A program made the position numbers and the translations under genes. A model generated the notes under the pieces. It did not search any database. It saw only the letters and a list, made by a program, of their open reading frames with translations, and had not been told where the DNA came from. From the NCBI GenBank assembly GCA_022393335.1, contig JAJEKB010021111.1, forward strand, positions 649,425 through 713,424: a stretch of DNA of 64,000 nucleotides, read 5' to 3'. This DNA is from Macrotrachela quadricornifera. Lineage: Eukaryota; Rotifera; Eurotatoria; Philodinida; Philodinidae. Shown here piece by piece: positions 47,814-60,180 of this stretch (position 1 is the first letter of the stretch; each line of letters starts with the position of its first letter).

Positions 47814-50532
47814 TTTTTCAGAAAATAAGTTGATTGATCAATGAAGCATACACAATTATTTGATAGTAGCCACTGAAATATTCGGCAAACTAGATACACT
47901 GTCGATGGTGTTATTCCAACGTCTTGTTCTATAAAAAACAACATAGAATATTCGAAAGGTAACTATACCTATCTATGAACAAAATTTTAGATCGAAATAC
48001 TGTTATTTGTATTTTTCGATAAATGCATAAGAATGAGGGGGAAAATATAGTAAAGATCCATAACTTTTGAAAGAGGATCTATAAGTAGAAATCTTTTTAC
48101 ACTTTTTGCTACCTCAACATACTCTATTTAATAAACCAGCCTCCATAAAACGGTCATATACAACCGTATCATTCGATTTGCCAGATGCTTCTCTACTCCG
48201 AAATGCAAGTGTTAATTTTACGATAAAAAATGGCTAAGAAAAAAAGGAAATAATAGATATCATTGTCAAGATTGTTCTTATTATAGATATTGCCTGTACT
48301 TTAAATACTGACTTCTACCAAATAGTTTCTTTACCTTCAAGTACGTATAATATGTCGTTTTTGTTGTGTAAAACAATGAAAGATTAAGTAGTAATCATCT
48401 TCTTTTATACGGTTCTTCTTTTTTTCTTTTTCTTTTTTACTTTCGAAATAGGTATCCTTGGTCTTTTTTCCATTTTATAATAGGCATCTATTACATTTTG
48501 TTTACTACAAAGAAAAGAAAGACCTTTTAAAGATAGCTACGATCGGTTGCAAAAAGCCAATTTAAAAAAAGTTATCTTTTAACACGTAATGTGATACCAA
48601 TAACGAAGTGAACAAAAAAAAACGAAAGTATCCATATGAAAATCACAAATGAATAGTGAAAATTCATCAAAATCTGTCACTATCCAATACAAATAACACT
48701 TGCTACACAATGAGTAGTCGATTCAATACATTCTAACTGTATCATGTAATAAAAAATGAGGACTAGAATCATTTCGTTATTATACAGGGAGATTCAAAAG
48801 TCTTAGTACTTTTCTGAAAAGATACTGTTTCTTCATATTGTTACAGTAGTCTTTATTGATGGAATATCTTTGTTTATCAACTAAATACTTCAATGATCTC
48901 AATACTAAAATAATTACATTTGAGTACATTTGCGAATCGTGTACTCTCATACTTTGTTCTTAAAATTTTTTTGTATTTTGGCGATAGATGCTCATTAAAT
49001 ATGATAGGATAAAAGAAAAACGCCGAAAAGTAAAATTTCGATAAGAAAAATATTGAAACAAAAACGTTAGAAGAAAAAGGAGCAAAGTAGAAAAATTTTG
49101 GTAAAAATTTCTTAAAAATTAGAAACGAATAGACTTCATAAGTTTATATATAATCAATCAAAATTGAACACAAACTTATTAATATATTACAGAAACATAG
49201 TTTTTACAATATATCTTCATTACTATGTCTTCATCCTTACATTCCTTCTTTTTAACATTTTCATACAAATGTTTACTATCATTTGGATTTTACAGTCTGA
49301 GGAAATAGTGCTTCTCCACAATATGAATTACCTATTTTCCTCATTATTCAGATTAGAAATGCAAAAATTTAGGATAACACTCATTTAATTCCAATAAATT
49401 AAATGTCAAAGTTTGAGCAATTTTCGATTTGTAATAAAGAAGAAGCATCATCTTTTCAGAAAAGTACCAAGACTTTTGAATCACTCTGTAGATATGAATA
49501 CACCAGGGACGGCGGAGCCCATAGGCTTGGAGAGGCTCAGATATTTGAAAAATTTTCACAGATCTCATTCTGGCTTTATTTTTCGGCAGTGATAACTATT
49601 TGAACAAGTATTACTTGATTTTTAGAAAAAGCTTATGTTCAGTCCGATGTTAGACGACAACCATTTATAACTGTATTCATTTCGACACATCTTCACATAT
49701 TACTACTAGCGATTTTTTGATGAAGACGATAGTCAACGCGTTGAACATATCACTGGTGCTCGGCGTATTTTTATCTATCACTAAAACTTTTATCATCATC
49801 CTCACTTCATTGTTTTAAGATTTTGAACTGATAATCAGTAATCTTTACTTTGTGTTTTATGAGAAGGACATTGCAATGAGTTCCATTTTCTGTTACTTTT
49901 TCACGATAATTCGAATATTCTTCTTCTTATTGTTATTATTATTAAATATATATATTTAGAACAATTTCATTCGCATACGTTTCGAAAGCATCAGCTTTCT
50001 TTAGTGTGTTGAATTCAAAACAGAACAACAAAATTACAAGTGCACTATTTTGTATATACATGTCTTTTTTTAATCTTTTTTTACAATACTGATGCAGAAG
50101 ATGAACTATAACTTATCTCGTCGAATTGACCATCTTGTTTCTTCATTCATCCCGTAATTATAGGGAAAAGATAAAAGAACAAGTATATACACATATGTAT
50201 ATTATATATGACTTTTTTGTTTTCTTTAGTCAAGATTTAAGTCTTTTTTACTTGTGTTGATGATTAATTAATAAACTTTGCTAGTGCAATAGAACTTTTG
50301 ATCATTTTCCAAGCATATAAATGGGTGGATGCAGTCATATCTCTTTAAAAGTTGTGATGGAGCAATTGAAAAATGCTGTTTTTACAATTTTATTCGGAAA
50401 AATTTTTGAGCCTTCTCTAAATTGAAATCGTTCTGCTGTCCCTGACTTGAAACGAATACAGATTTGGAAATAAATTACTATTAACCATTGCGCGAAATTC
50501 TTCGTTGGGAATACCGAATGGAGATGAGATAA
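47814..50532. other. Intergenic
   Basis: AT-rich; apart from the MITE at 48785-49488 no gene or repeat was identified. The first 100-200 bases must carry the peptide gene's promoter. Confidence 0.45.
48785..49488. mobile_element. Mariner/Tc1-like MITE
   Basis: TA borders (48783-48784 and 49489-49490). The ends CAGGGAGATTCAAAAGTCTT and AAGACTTTTGAATCACTCTG form inverted repeats that continue for about 40 bp (GTACTTTTCTGAAAAGAT). The interior has no transposase. Confidence 0.75.
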
Positions 50533-50814
50533 TTAACGATTGGAGAAATATGTCGATGGGAATGATGTATCAACTGATGTTATATTCAACGATTTGACTT
50601 GTGCACCAATTTGTGAAAGAATTTTTTTCCAGAAATTAACATTCTTTATTGGCAATTCTAAATGATTTGAATAATATTGATTTTCTAATAATAAATTGTT
50701 GAATCGCTGATCAAAATAGAAAAATGTGTAGATAATGTCATTAGTTGATAAATACTCAAATATATGAAAGAGAATTTCTGTTGGAAATTGATCGAACGCG
50801 ATCGTTTGATTCTT
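50533..50814 (-). pseudogene. F-box protein relic
   Basis: The minus-strand frame has a clear F-box: FDQFPTEILFHIFEYLSTND, then a segment ending in RFNNLLLEN. It is followed by a short helical segment and a stop at 50533-50535. An in-frame ATG lies 24 nt upstream of the open stretch but is separated from it by a TAG (50815-50817). After the C-terminal stop another frame continues plausibly. F-box proteins are SCF ubiquitin-ligase adaptors; this copy lacks an intact start and any substrate domain. Confidence 0.6.
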
Positions 50815-50829
50815 CTACGTTGTATTTAT

Positions 50830-53800
50830 GGAGCGCATTTTTGAAAGAGAATTGTGCATTGTTGTTTCTATGACACACATCATCGATGAATTATGTTTTC
50901 ATATGACTGATTGGGTTTTTATTTTTATTTTGATAACACCAAAAAATTCCATTTGCAATGTTTCGTTAATAAATAAAAAACATATCTTTCATAAGTTTTC
51001 ACTCGATACATTTCTTTCATCGTGATATGTTGGACAAATTTACTCTCTTTATTCATATTAAGGGTGAGGCAAACAAACCACGATCCGGATTTCGACCTTA
51101 CTTAATGACTGCATCAGATGGTAATGACTCTGTATCTGTTTCAGATAATCCAGAGAGCACAAACAAGGTAGATAATCTATTGAAATACGAAAAGTTCATT
51201 AAAGATTGGTTCGTAATGATAGATGGGTTTACATTGGTGCTGATGCGAGCAAATATGCTGCGTATCGATATTGCTTGAAGGTCTGGTCAGATATGTTCGA
51301 CTTAGTATCCGTTCGCTTCCTACAAAGATTTTTTCTTGAAGGGTGTGGAAGATGAGCCTCCAGATCATCCTACGCTAACTCTTTGATTTCAAATAAATCA
51401 ATCAAATCAGATACAGTTTAGATTGTTGTCAAGGTTTATCTCAGATTTCATCAAACAGAAATTCGTTCCGTATGATCGAATCTCATGTCGATGACAAGTT
51501 GATTCCCTTTTAGCTAATTCGAAACAAATAGCGTTGACTTTGTCTTTTTCTCCTCGGTCTGTTCTCTTGATGACTGTCAAGTCTTATGCCGAAAGGAACA
51601 TCTTCAATCAGACAAAGTGGATTAGAAATGGTCGGATATTTATTATGTGCTGCCAATTGTAAGCGACACAGTGATTGTCCTTTAACATTTCTCATGAGAA
51701 TGTCTGTAATTGATGGTTCAGTCTCGTAATATTTCTACCATTAATTAGCATGCTATGTCTCCATTCCTGTTTTAGCTTTTCTTTTAACTTATCGTATTCT
51801 CCATTTTTACATTTCGTCCATAGTGTATAATACATTTTTCTCGTTGTAAAATTACAAGAAGTCCACACTGAATACTTTCTGTACTCGCAAAGGCTCGACA
51901 AAATATTACGAATCATTCTCCTATTTTTTGGCAACGATACAATATGTCTTTCCATTACATGAGTCATCCGCATAGAGAGAAAAAAAATTTGATTGACGCA
52001 CATACTTTTGTTCTTACATAGAGCATACTTGAATGGCGGCCTTCACTTGCAAAGCAAATATTCCATAAGAATATGACGAATGGCACACTTCGTTAACTGT
52101 TATCAATGGGTATTTTTTTCACTTTCAACAACAACAACACGAAGTCAATATACAGGTGAAGTGATGCTGAATCAGTGAGCGTTGCCACCCGTATGACGAC
52201 ATTGGAGACACTTTGATGTAAACGAATTTCTTAGACATTGCTATGTAGTGTAATCGACAACAGTATGATTACATACTCTGAAATATCATCTATACTGAAA
52301 AAAATATAAGTACTATGATACATTGTTTCAATAGCTAGACACTTTTCCTAATCTGCTTTATTGGAAACGATTGTGCAAAATAATAGGATAATTTCGTCTA
52401 AGCCAATCATGAAGACAGAATTTTATATCTCCTGCACAAAAGACTACAAAAAAGTTTTCTAAACAGTGACTTCTCAATCTTTATAATATAAGTTAGAGAG
52501 ATCCAAATTTTTTCTAAAGACTTTTCGGAATGAATCTCCCATGAATATGCTGTAATGAAACTGGCTTTTATGATTTGACACCTTGTATGAATATTTTTGA
52601 ATAAATTGTTTTTATACGATCAATCTTATCCTATAATTGAATAGCGCTTTTGTAGTTTTAGTTGGAACCAGAATGGAACATTTGGAATATGTTCCTGGGC
52701 GAAGCGGCAGTGTAATTACTAGTGAAAAGCCTTGTCTTTTGAGGTTCTGAGGACCACAGTTTGAACTATAGAAAATGTGATGTTGTCATTCGATAGAGTC
52801 CATCAAATTGTACTTGGAACAATAATAGAAAATTTGGAACACATTTGTAGACTAGTCGACGGTGGTTTTACTGGAATTGGTTGCCAGCTTCATATAAGTG
52901 CCTCTTTCACCATTCATCCAACAACACTGCAAATAAGAACTTTATTTTCAAACTTTTGTCACGTATTTCCACCCCCTTTTTGTTTTCCTCATTTAAAGAG
53001 ACAATAAATCCACATTCGCTTTATTTCTTTCGTTTAACACTGTTAATCTTGTGTATGATTATTTAGATCACTATGAGCAGATATAGCGTCTAAGCCGGCT
53101 AAAGAGTTTTTTTTTAGCAAGGACGAAATCATGATAACAGTAGCTTTACTCACCCTCATCATGACAGAGTTAAAGTCATCTAATGATGATCTTTCAGCAG
53201 GGTCGAAATCTGGATCGTAGTTTGCTTGGGTCACCCTCACCCTCATGGTAGTTATTACTAAGCTTGATTTTTTGTTTTTAAATAATGATTAGTAGTTGAT
53301 ATTCGATATGAATGGCCCATCTCTATTCATCTGCAGCTTGAAAAGACGATATCTTGGAATTTTGTATACGGAAGCTGTTTTTTTTCACATATGCTTAGGT
53401 GTTTCACTTCAAATATCCGCATGTAAATACCGACAATTTTACTTCATTTACTAATTTTCGTAAACAAGCTTCGTTTGAGTTCCAATTTTTCGCCGAATTT
53501 TTGCTACTATGCCTTCAAAAGTGAACTGTCCGAATTCCGGCCGGATCGGATAAAAAAAATCAGTCCAGTTCCAACTTTGATTTTAAGGATAGTTTCCTCA
53601 GACGAAATATTGCAAAGTCCAAATCCAAAAATATATGACGTCAACGACAAGATGCACTGCACTGTTTCAGCTTTCGTTGATGTTCATTATCAAATTGAGT
53701 TCGTTGTTTGTTTTTACACACTTAACACCAAGTATTGTTAAATCATAGCACAGAAGTGCATTTCATGTATAAACTTTTATTTATTCTTTACTGTCCAAAA

Positions 53801-53930
53801 AGAAATCTGTCGAAAGTGATACTATCATTGCGATGAAATCTATTGATTTTCTAATTAAACTAATTGAAGAATAAAGGGTGTGCTGTATTCTCAGCTTAAG
53901 ATTACTAGTAATTACCGGAATTACTGATAT
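50830..53930. other. Intergenic with unidentified coding-like fragments
   Basis: The minus strand at 51510-52003 has two overlapping open frames with ordinary amino-acid composition (for example RKMYYTLWTKCKNGEYDKLKE, shown only in part, then QLAAHNKYPTISNPLCLI). They need a frameshift to join and match nothing I know. They may be a decayed gene related to the F-box relic next door. The rest is AT-rich. Confidence 0.35.
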
Positions 53931-53931
53931 A

Positions 53932-55401
53932 CAGGTGAGGCAAAAAATTCTGGGACAATTAAGAATGGATTCCCAAATTTTGCATTTTAATCAAATTAAA
54001 CTTTTCTTACATGGTAAGTGTAGGCCTCGTTTAAGCTTCTATATTGCACAATTCAATCGCGAAGTTTCTCACTTTAATACAAATATAAAAAAAGAAAAGA
54101 ATAAAATTCTTCTGCAGGCAAAAAGTTCTGAGACATATACAACAATCGTTTAAAAAAAGCTGTAAATTAACATATAAAAAATAGAGTTTAACAGAATATG
54201 ACTTTTCCATTCCGTTCAATACATTTATAAATATTTTGGGACATCGAAAACACTAGCTTTTTACAGAGTTCTGGTTTTATAGATAGCCAAATACTTGATA
54301 AAGCTTTAGTTAATTATTGTACCGAAGACATTGGCAAAGCTTTCAATTTATCATCGATAATAGACCACAGATGCTCTATCACATTAAGATCAGGGCTTTT
54401 CGCTGGTAATTCCAATGATTGAATACCAAGTTCACGAAGTTTTGTTTGTGTTTTTTTTGACACATGATATCGGGAAATATCATGTTGGTAAATATAATTA
54501 TTTTCCATTTGATATAACTGCACCGTCGGAATTAAATAATTTTCCAGAATGCCACCATAAACGTCACTATTAGTATTTTCCGTGTAGATTCGAAAGTAAC
54601 CAGTTCCTTCGGCTGTAATAACACCCCATAAATTAATACGACCGCCTCCATCAGCAGCTGTCACGTGCATACAACCTTCTTTCCATCGTTCATTTTTAGT
54701 ACGCAAAATCTCAACTTCTTTTTTGCGTTTGATACTATAAAATGTGGTTTCATCAGAAAATATTACACGTTTCCAATCATCGATGGTTCAATTCGAATGT
54801 TCTAAATACCAAGCAAGTCTCGTTTTTTCTGATGTTGTTTCGTAAGAAATAATTTTGTAATTCTTGTTTTATATTCATAACCATATTCGTTCAAATAATT
54901 AATCACAATTCTTTTATAAATCGGATTTTTCAATGTTTGGTTCAGTTTACTACATGTTTCACGTGCAAAATAACGACCATGTTTTTTTATTAAACGTTTT
55001 AACATACAAACATTTCGATCATTTAACTTTTTCGCTCTACCACTGCGCGGTCGATTATAAAAATCACCTCATTCTTTAAAGCGTTTGAAGGTACGTTGAA
55101 CGGATGTTTTGGGAATCCCAACGTTCATGCTAATTTCTCGACAGGTCATACCAGTATTTCTCAGAGCAATACATTGGATCCGTTGATAATCACGAGGAAC
55201 TTTTTGCACCATTTTGTTATATTCAATAAAGATTTTTTTGATTTACTGGGATGGAATGTAACTGACTACAAACCGGAACCATGCGATATTTGGAGCACAT
55301 GTTTTATGATTGTCTCGATAACAGAAAACATACATTTCTTATATGATTCAAGGGCTCGACTGAACAAAGACAAGTTGCTCCAGGATTTTTTGTCCCACGT
55401 G
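53932..55401. mobile_element. Tc1-like DNA transposon, degenerate
   Basis: TA borders (53930-53931, 55402-55403). Terminal repeats CAGGTGAGGCAAAAAATTCTGG and (inverted) CACGTGGGACAAAAAATCCTGG. A second copy of the terminal motif (CAGGCAAAAAGTTCTGAGAC) lies inside the left arm near 54115, an IR/DR arrangement known from Tc1 elements. It carries a broken transposase on the minus strand. Confidence 0.8.
54188..55212 (-). pseudogene. Tc1-family transposase (broken)
   Basis: About 341 codons from the ATG at 55210-55212, the normal length for Tc1 transposase. It has an N-terminal helix-turn-helix (GMTCREISMNVGIPKTSVQR) and a DD34E catalytic core: IFSDETTFYS, YQHDISRYHVS (second Asp) and SPDLNVIEHLW (catalytic Glu). 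All three catalytic residues survive. The gene is inactive: in-frame stops follow FKRFKE and precede the first catalytic block, one frameshift lies in the linker near 54830, and a stop follows the SSVQ segment before the C-terminal tail. Confidence 0.85.
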
Positions 55402-55403
55402 TA

Positions 55404-56337
55404 TTTCTTGGTTGTAGATTAAAAAAAATTTCGAAATTTTCTATGATGGTTTTGTTGATTCATGGGACAACATGAGTTAAAGAGATTTAGTCAGGTACTT
55501 TGTTGGCTTTTTCCTTTCTGTCATTGTATGACTCCGATATTTGCACATCTTATATGTGATTTTTTTTATATTGAAATGTGCGTTTCGTCAGCCGGAGTGG
55601 ATATTGTTTTTTTCGCTTGTAAATACGTGAACAGATCAAACTCTCAAACAGCGTCTTCATAATTCTTCTAAAATCTTTGATAATTATTGAAAAAACAAGA
55701 ATTTTTCGATCCATGTTCAGTATTCCTTCAATAAAGTTGTTGAATGATATCTATAAAAACGCTAATATCATTTATAATATGAAATAACATGTAAAAGCTA
55801 ATAAAGATTAATGTCAACGTAAGTGAGCAAAACTTGCCATCTTTCTTTTTGAAACAAATAATTAGTTTTTCTTACATAACTAGTCTAGACTTGAGTTAAC
55901 GAGTGGATTTAATAGTTAGCATATTAAAATGAGTTTCCATATCTACTTTTAGTGATAATGAAATGAGACAAATTTTGTAAAGTTTAAATGAAACAATTGA
56001 ACAAAGTATTGATATAATACAACTTACCAAGCACGATATGCTCGGTTTAATGATCAATTATTACATCATACTATTACATAAAATTTAGTATTAAATATCA
56101 ATTCAGTTTTTGATCATGATCAAGATTTAGTGGCTCAAGAAGAAGATTTTTAATGAAATCTTATATAGAATTTAATACCAATTCTCAAAATTCACTTATG
56201 GTTCCCTATTATATATTTGTCGTATGACTTATGATTATCTAGTAATCTTGACTCATGTATTACGTTTTTGGGAATTTTGCCTTCATTTCATCATATTTAT
56301 GAAAATAGAGAATTTCCAATGTTTGTAATTCTTGCTC
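55404..56337. other. Intergenic, upstream of the HD-domain gene
   Basis: AT-rich. A short coding-like stretch at about 56025-56150 is broken by stops and was not identified. Confidence 0.4.
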
Positions 56338-56345
56338 TATATAAA
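56338..56345 (+). promoter_or_regulatory. TATA box of the HD-domain gene
   Basis: TATATAAA lies 177 bp before the ATG and about 100 bp before the 5'UTR intron donor, a plausible eukaryotic core promoter position. Confidence 0.5.
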
Positions 56346-56441
56346 AACACTTAGTTCTCTCAAACTTACATAGACATACAAACACATTAATATACACAGA
56401 AAGAAAAAGTCGATTCGCTCTCAATTACATACAACTCATTC

Positions 56442-56503
56442 GTAAGTATTTTCTCCTCACTACAAAACCAGGCCAACTCTCTTGTTTTTATTATTTCATG
56501 CAG
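56442..56503 (+). other. 5'UTR intron of the HD-domain gene
   Basis: The donor GTAAGTAT and acceptor TTTCATGCAG enclose 62 nt, the same size class as coding introns elsewhere in the window. It ends 11 nt before the ATG. Confidence 0.6.
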
Positions 56504-56514
56504 GTTAATTTATA

Positions 56515-57105
56515 ATGGTTGTCCAATTAATGTCGAATGAACTGGTAAAAACTTTTGAGGAACTTTTGGTAATAATGAAAGAAACTGAACAAATGAAAGG
56601 ATTGAATGTTCATGAGCATGGTTTAGCTGTTGTTGAATCTTACAAGTGGCTTTTATCAGAACTTAATGAAGGAAAAGAAGTTTTTGATTCTATTTTAAAT
56701 GAATTTTATGAGAAATTAAAAGATAAAATTTTACCTGATGAAATTACCTTAAGATATCAAGAGTTTCATGATTGTGGTAAACCGTTTTGTTTATTTTATG
56801 ATGATGAAGGAAAGAAACACTTTCCTGATCATGCGAATGTAAGTTATCAAGTTTGGTCTACACTTTTTCCTGAGGAAAAACAAGTGCAAGAACTTATCAA
56901 ACACGATATGGACTTTCACATATTAAAAGATAATGATTTAATTGAATTATGGAAAAATCCATTGGCTCCAACACTTTATTTTACTGCATGGGCTGAAATT
57001 ATCGCTAATTCGAAAATGTTTGGTGGATTCGATAGCCTATCATTTAAGATAAAAAAGAAAAAGCTTGTTCAAGCAGGGAAAAAATATATTTCTATTAGTA
57101 AATAG
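56515..57105 (+). CDS. HD-domain metal-dependent phosphohydrolase (196 aa)
   Basis: A single-exon gene whose product carries the HD superfamily metal-binding pattern: His33/His35 in NVHEHG, His85-Asp86 in RYQEFHDCGK, His106 in FPDHANVS, and His130-Asp131 with His135 in IKHDMDFH. HD proteins hydrolyse phosphate mono- or diesters, often nucleotides, using one or two metals; the substrate here is unknown. The compact single-domain form, with FHDCGKPF and FPDHA blocks, resembles proteins I know from bacteria and phages rather than animal HD proteins such as SAMHD1 or phosphodiesterases. It nevertheless has AT-rich host-like codon use, a TATA box and a 5'UTR intron, so if it was acquired horizontally it has been adapted to its host. 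All metal ligands appear intact. Confidence 0.8.
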   Translation: MVVQLMSNELVKTFEELLVIMKETEQMKGLNVHEHGLAVVESYKWLLSELNEGKEVFDSILNEFYEKLKDKILPDEITLRYQEFHDCGKPFCLFYDDEGKKHFPDHANVSYQVWSTLFPEEKQVQELIKHDMDFHILKDNDLIELWKNPLAPTLYFTAWAEIIANSKMFGGFDSLSFKIKKKKLVQAGKKYISISK

Positions 57106-58084
57106 AGCAGTCAAGCTAAGTTTTTTTTTTTGTATATTTTGTTCTTTTATTTATTTATATTAAACAAGAATTATTTTTTACATAACACTTGTTTGACAGT
57201 TCAAGTGAATCGATTTTACAGCATTTTGCCTGAAGAGAACATGTCACACTTTTTTACAAGAGAAGATTTACGAGACTACCTTGAGGATGAGTGGATTAAA
57301 GCAAACTACGACGCGTTTCAACCTTGCTTAAGAATATCTAATTTTTCACATGAGATATGGCCCATCATCTTAAATTAGTTGTAAAAGATGTGAAGCATAC
57401 GAATACAAAAAATAAAAATATTGATCACCTACACGACTATTGTCTTTTATCAGTACCTGTTCCAGCTTCATAGAAAGACGTTCGTATAATAAGAAGTACG
57501 ACGCACTATTGTAGATAGTCAATGATTTGATCAAAGACTTGTTGGATCTGAAATGATCCTATAGTGTACGATTTATAAGTTCAGAAATATAGGTGTATTG
57601 TACAGTATACCAAGATTAGATAATGTTCTGTGAATTATTAGAAAAGCAATATATACACAATCAAACACCATCAAGTAATATCAGCAAAGTCACGTGAAAA
57701 CAAAGAATCGCTGCAGAAGATAATGATTGTTACAAAGGTGGTGATAAAGATTCTCGAAAGAGTCAAGATGAATCCAAAAAAGTAAAGAAAATCAATTTTC
57801 AACAACTGAATATCAAATATTCTCATTCTGCTTTGGTTCGAAGATTTATAATCATTAGGTTTCGTGTGTGCACTTATCGATATTCTTCATATTTATTTAA
57901 TGGTTGTATATATATCACTTGGTTTTCGGTCTCTTGAGATGAAGAGATGAACAGCGTTAGCGGAGATGACTATAATTCAACGAGTATAAAATTACCTTTT
58001 CTCCTTAACAGTCATTCTTTGTCTTTTTGATTAATATCTAGACAGTAAAATCTCAAATGATTTTGAGACATATTTTGAAGAGAA
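57106..58084. other. Intergenic, downstream of the HD-domain gene
   Basis: AT-rich. An open frame at 57130-57378 (+) has no recognised features and is not called. Confidence 0.45.
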
Positions 58085-58149
58085 GCGGACGTAGGATATC
58101 TTAGTTCCCGATTCGCTTAGAGAGTAAACCAAGATAGAACTCGACGAGC

Positions 58150-59346
58150 TCTATTGAATGAACATATATTCTCTTCATTGAACTCCAGAACGATAGCATT
58201 CACAAGTGCAACCGGAAAATCGATAACAGAAAACGAGGGAAGAATTCATTTTCCATTCACTTGCGTGATACTGTACGCGAAATTTCCAAAGAGAAACGTA
58301 TACTAGGAACAGTATAATCAGCAAGGATTGCATGTGCAAGTGGAACAGTACCAGTTGCATCATTCCCATCTATAAAGAGAAATGCGTAAAGTAAAGATTG
58401 TTTCTGTTCAATCATTGGTTTTAACACACCATCAGTGGCGTCGAGATGAACTCGTGGATATTTTTCTATCCTGCAATAGTGGAAATATCGTTTAGTTTGT
58501 GGCTCAGAAAATAAATGAACAGGAAATGGTATTTCTGGAGCGACTTGGACATATCCTTTAAAAAAAATAAAATTAAATACCCAGGTCAAAAAATCTAGTG
58601 ACTCGGGTTCCGATACGCACGAGCAATCATCTGACATTCTTAATAAATATCTTTATCAGTTTGTATATACTTCCGATAATCTGATGCCGCTTTCTTTGAT
58701 TTCTCAATTGTTTCACAACCTGTGTAATTACCTTCTGCAAGTAAGCTTTCATCAGGAGCTTTTAATTGTTCACAAAGTGTTGTTAAAGGTTCGATTTCAT
58801 TCGCGTGTTTTCCTAAGAAAAGAAGTTCATATCAAATTATTTTTCAAAAAAAAAGTAGAGCTTTGTAACGACAAGCACAAGAAATAATACTAATGCGTTT
58901 ACATCAGTTTCACCACGAAATATTATCAAATATAATCTTGTGCATTGGCTGCCAGTGTATGAGGCACGAAACCAGAAACTGCTATACATTCACTTTCTTT
59001 GTCCTTTTTTCACATACGATTTTCCAAATTTTACAGCATATTTAATTCCACCTGATGATAACTTGCCAGCAAATATATCCGCCCAACCGTTATCCAATTG
59101 TTGACGCATACGACTAAATGCGGTCTTCCTTTCACTTGTAGTTAGAACAAATGATATCTCAGTGAAGCTTGAAGTCGTAGTGCTATTGTCACCAACATTT
59201 TCTGATTGGTTACTTCGTGTGTTTGGATGACCACGCAATGGCAATGATGCATTGGTAAGTAAAAGTGCACTGTTTGTCTCTGATGCAAAACCGTCACTGT
59301 CTCTTCCACCTTCTGCATTTCTAACAATTGTTTTTTTTCTTTTCAT
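58150..59346 (-). pseudogene. MULE-type transposase relic
   Basis: Minus-strand fragments in different frames: an N-terminal part (58990-59346) ending in DIFAGKLSSGGIKYAVKFGK; a middle piece (KHANEIEPLTTLCEQL... region, about 58640-58810) with an acceptor-like AG in front; a catalytic piece (58257-58637) with KYPRVHLDATDGVL and SLLYAFLFIDG; and a further frame with LPSFSVIDFPVALVNAIV near 58190-58250. HLDATG-like and VxDFxxALxNA blocks are the first and second acidic motifs of MULE DDE transposases. Multiple frameshifts and stops make it inactive. Confidence 0.6.
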
Positions 59347-59466
59347 TGACTAATACGCGAATATTATGACGCTTCATATGCCAAACCTTATACAACTGGA
59401 AATGTGTTTGTTCACCTCGATCTTGGTTTAACTTATTGATAACTTGATGCAGAGAGAACTTGATAA

Positions 59467-59616
59467 TCAAGTACTATCACTTAACCACCATGTTTCCTTT
59501 TCCAATCGAGCAGTCAGATTATCAAGCGAATCAATAGCATTAATCAATTGATCTAATTTAATTCCAGGAAAAATATAAGTATCATTACCCTTTTCACTCA
59601 TGTTTGATCCCGTCAT
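59467..59616 (-). CDS. Small ORF inside the MULE-like element (49 aa)
   Basis: An ATG-to-TGA frame with sensible composition and an amphipathic helix (KLDQLINAIDSLDNLTARLE). It sits upstream of the transposase relic within the terminal repeats and could be the first exon or accessory ORF of the element. No family is recognised. Confidence 0.35.
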   Translation of the reverse strand: MTGSNMSEKGNDTYIFPGIKLDQLINAIDSLDNLTARLEKETWWLSDST

Positions 59617-60180
59617 TTCTCAATCAGTTAAAATCTAGTCGAGTTGCAACAGAAGAAACTATTTTGAATATTTCGTAAAAATATATGCGTAAGAGAAAGT
59701 TGATAGCTATGTGTTTTTGTAATCATACGTATTAATTGGTTGAACAGAATTATATTTTTTTTAAATCTTTCTTCTGGCAGAAAGAAATAACCTGACGGAC
59801 CAATGATAAGCAACGTATAATCATATAGTGTTATTTTATTGGCCGAGACATGAGTTTTTTTTTCACTTTCATCAATTGATGATAAGGATCAATCACACGT
59901 TTTACAATCAACAACTACATCACAGATATCATCGTACGCGATATTTTAATGAATAAAGAGAGCAAAATAATGCAATAGATTTATCAAAACGACGATTTCA
60001 TCGCTGTTTTACTGATATTTCGATATTTTCTCCTCGATAACAGGGTCGAATATAGAAAGTAATGTGTCCATTCGAGAGACCTCGTCGAGTTCTACCCTGG
60101 TCAACTTTTGGTCCACCTTGGTCCACTCTGTAAGCGAATCGGGAACTAAGATATCCTACGTGAGGAGCGGCGAGAAGAGG

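Larger units (their letters stand above)
58085..60180. mobile_element. MULE-like element, degenerate
   Basis: Terminal inverted repeats of about 80 bp: near 58090-58165 (CGTAGGATATCTTAGTTCCC, CGATTCGCTTA, GAACTCGACGAG) and inverted near 60080-60175. Between them the minus strand holds broken pieces of a Mutator-type transposase. The exact borders and target duplication were not resolved. Confidence 0.6.

Noticed and set aside
56010..56036. Similarity of TACAACTTACCAAG to the bdelloid spliced leader as I remember it
   Set aside because: Only about 14 bases agree, it lacks a donor site and small-RNA context, and I cannot verify the leader sequence here.
58555..58585. Intron between the SLDFLTW and GYVQVAPE segments of the MULE relic
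   Set aside because: The only GT...AG pair spans about 25 nt, too short compared with the 45-110 nt introns seen elsewhere.
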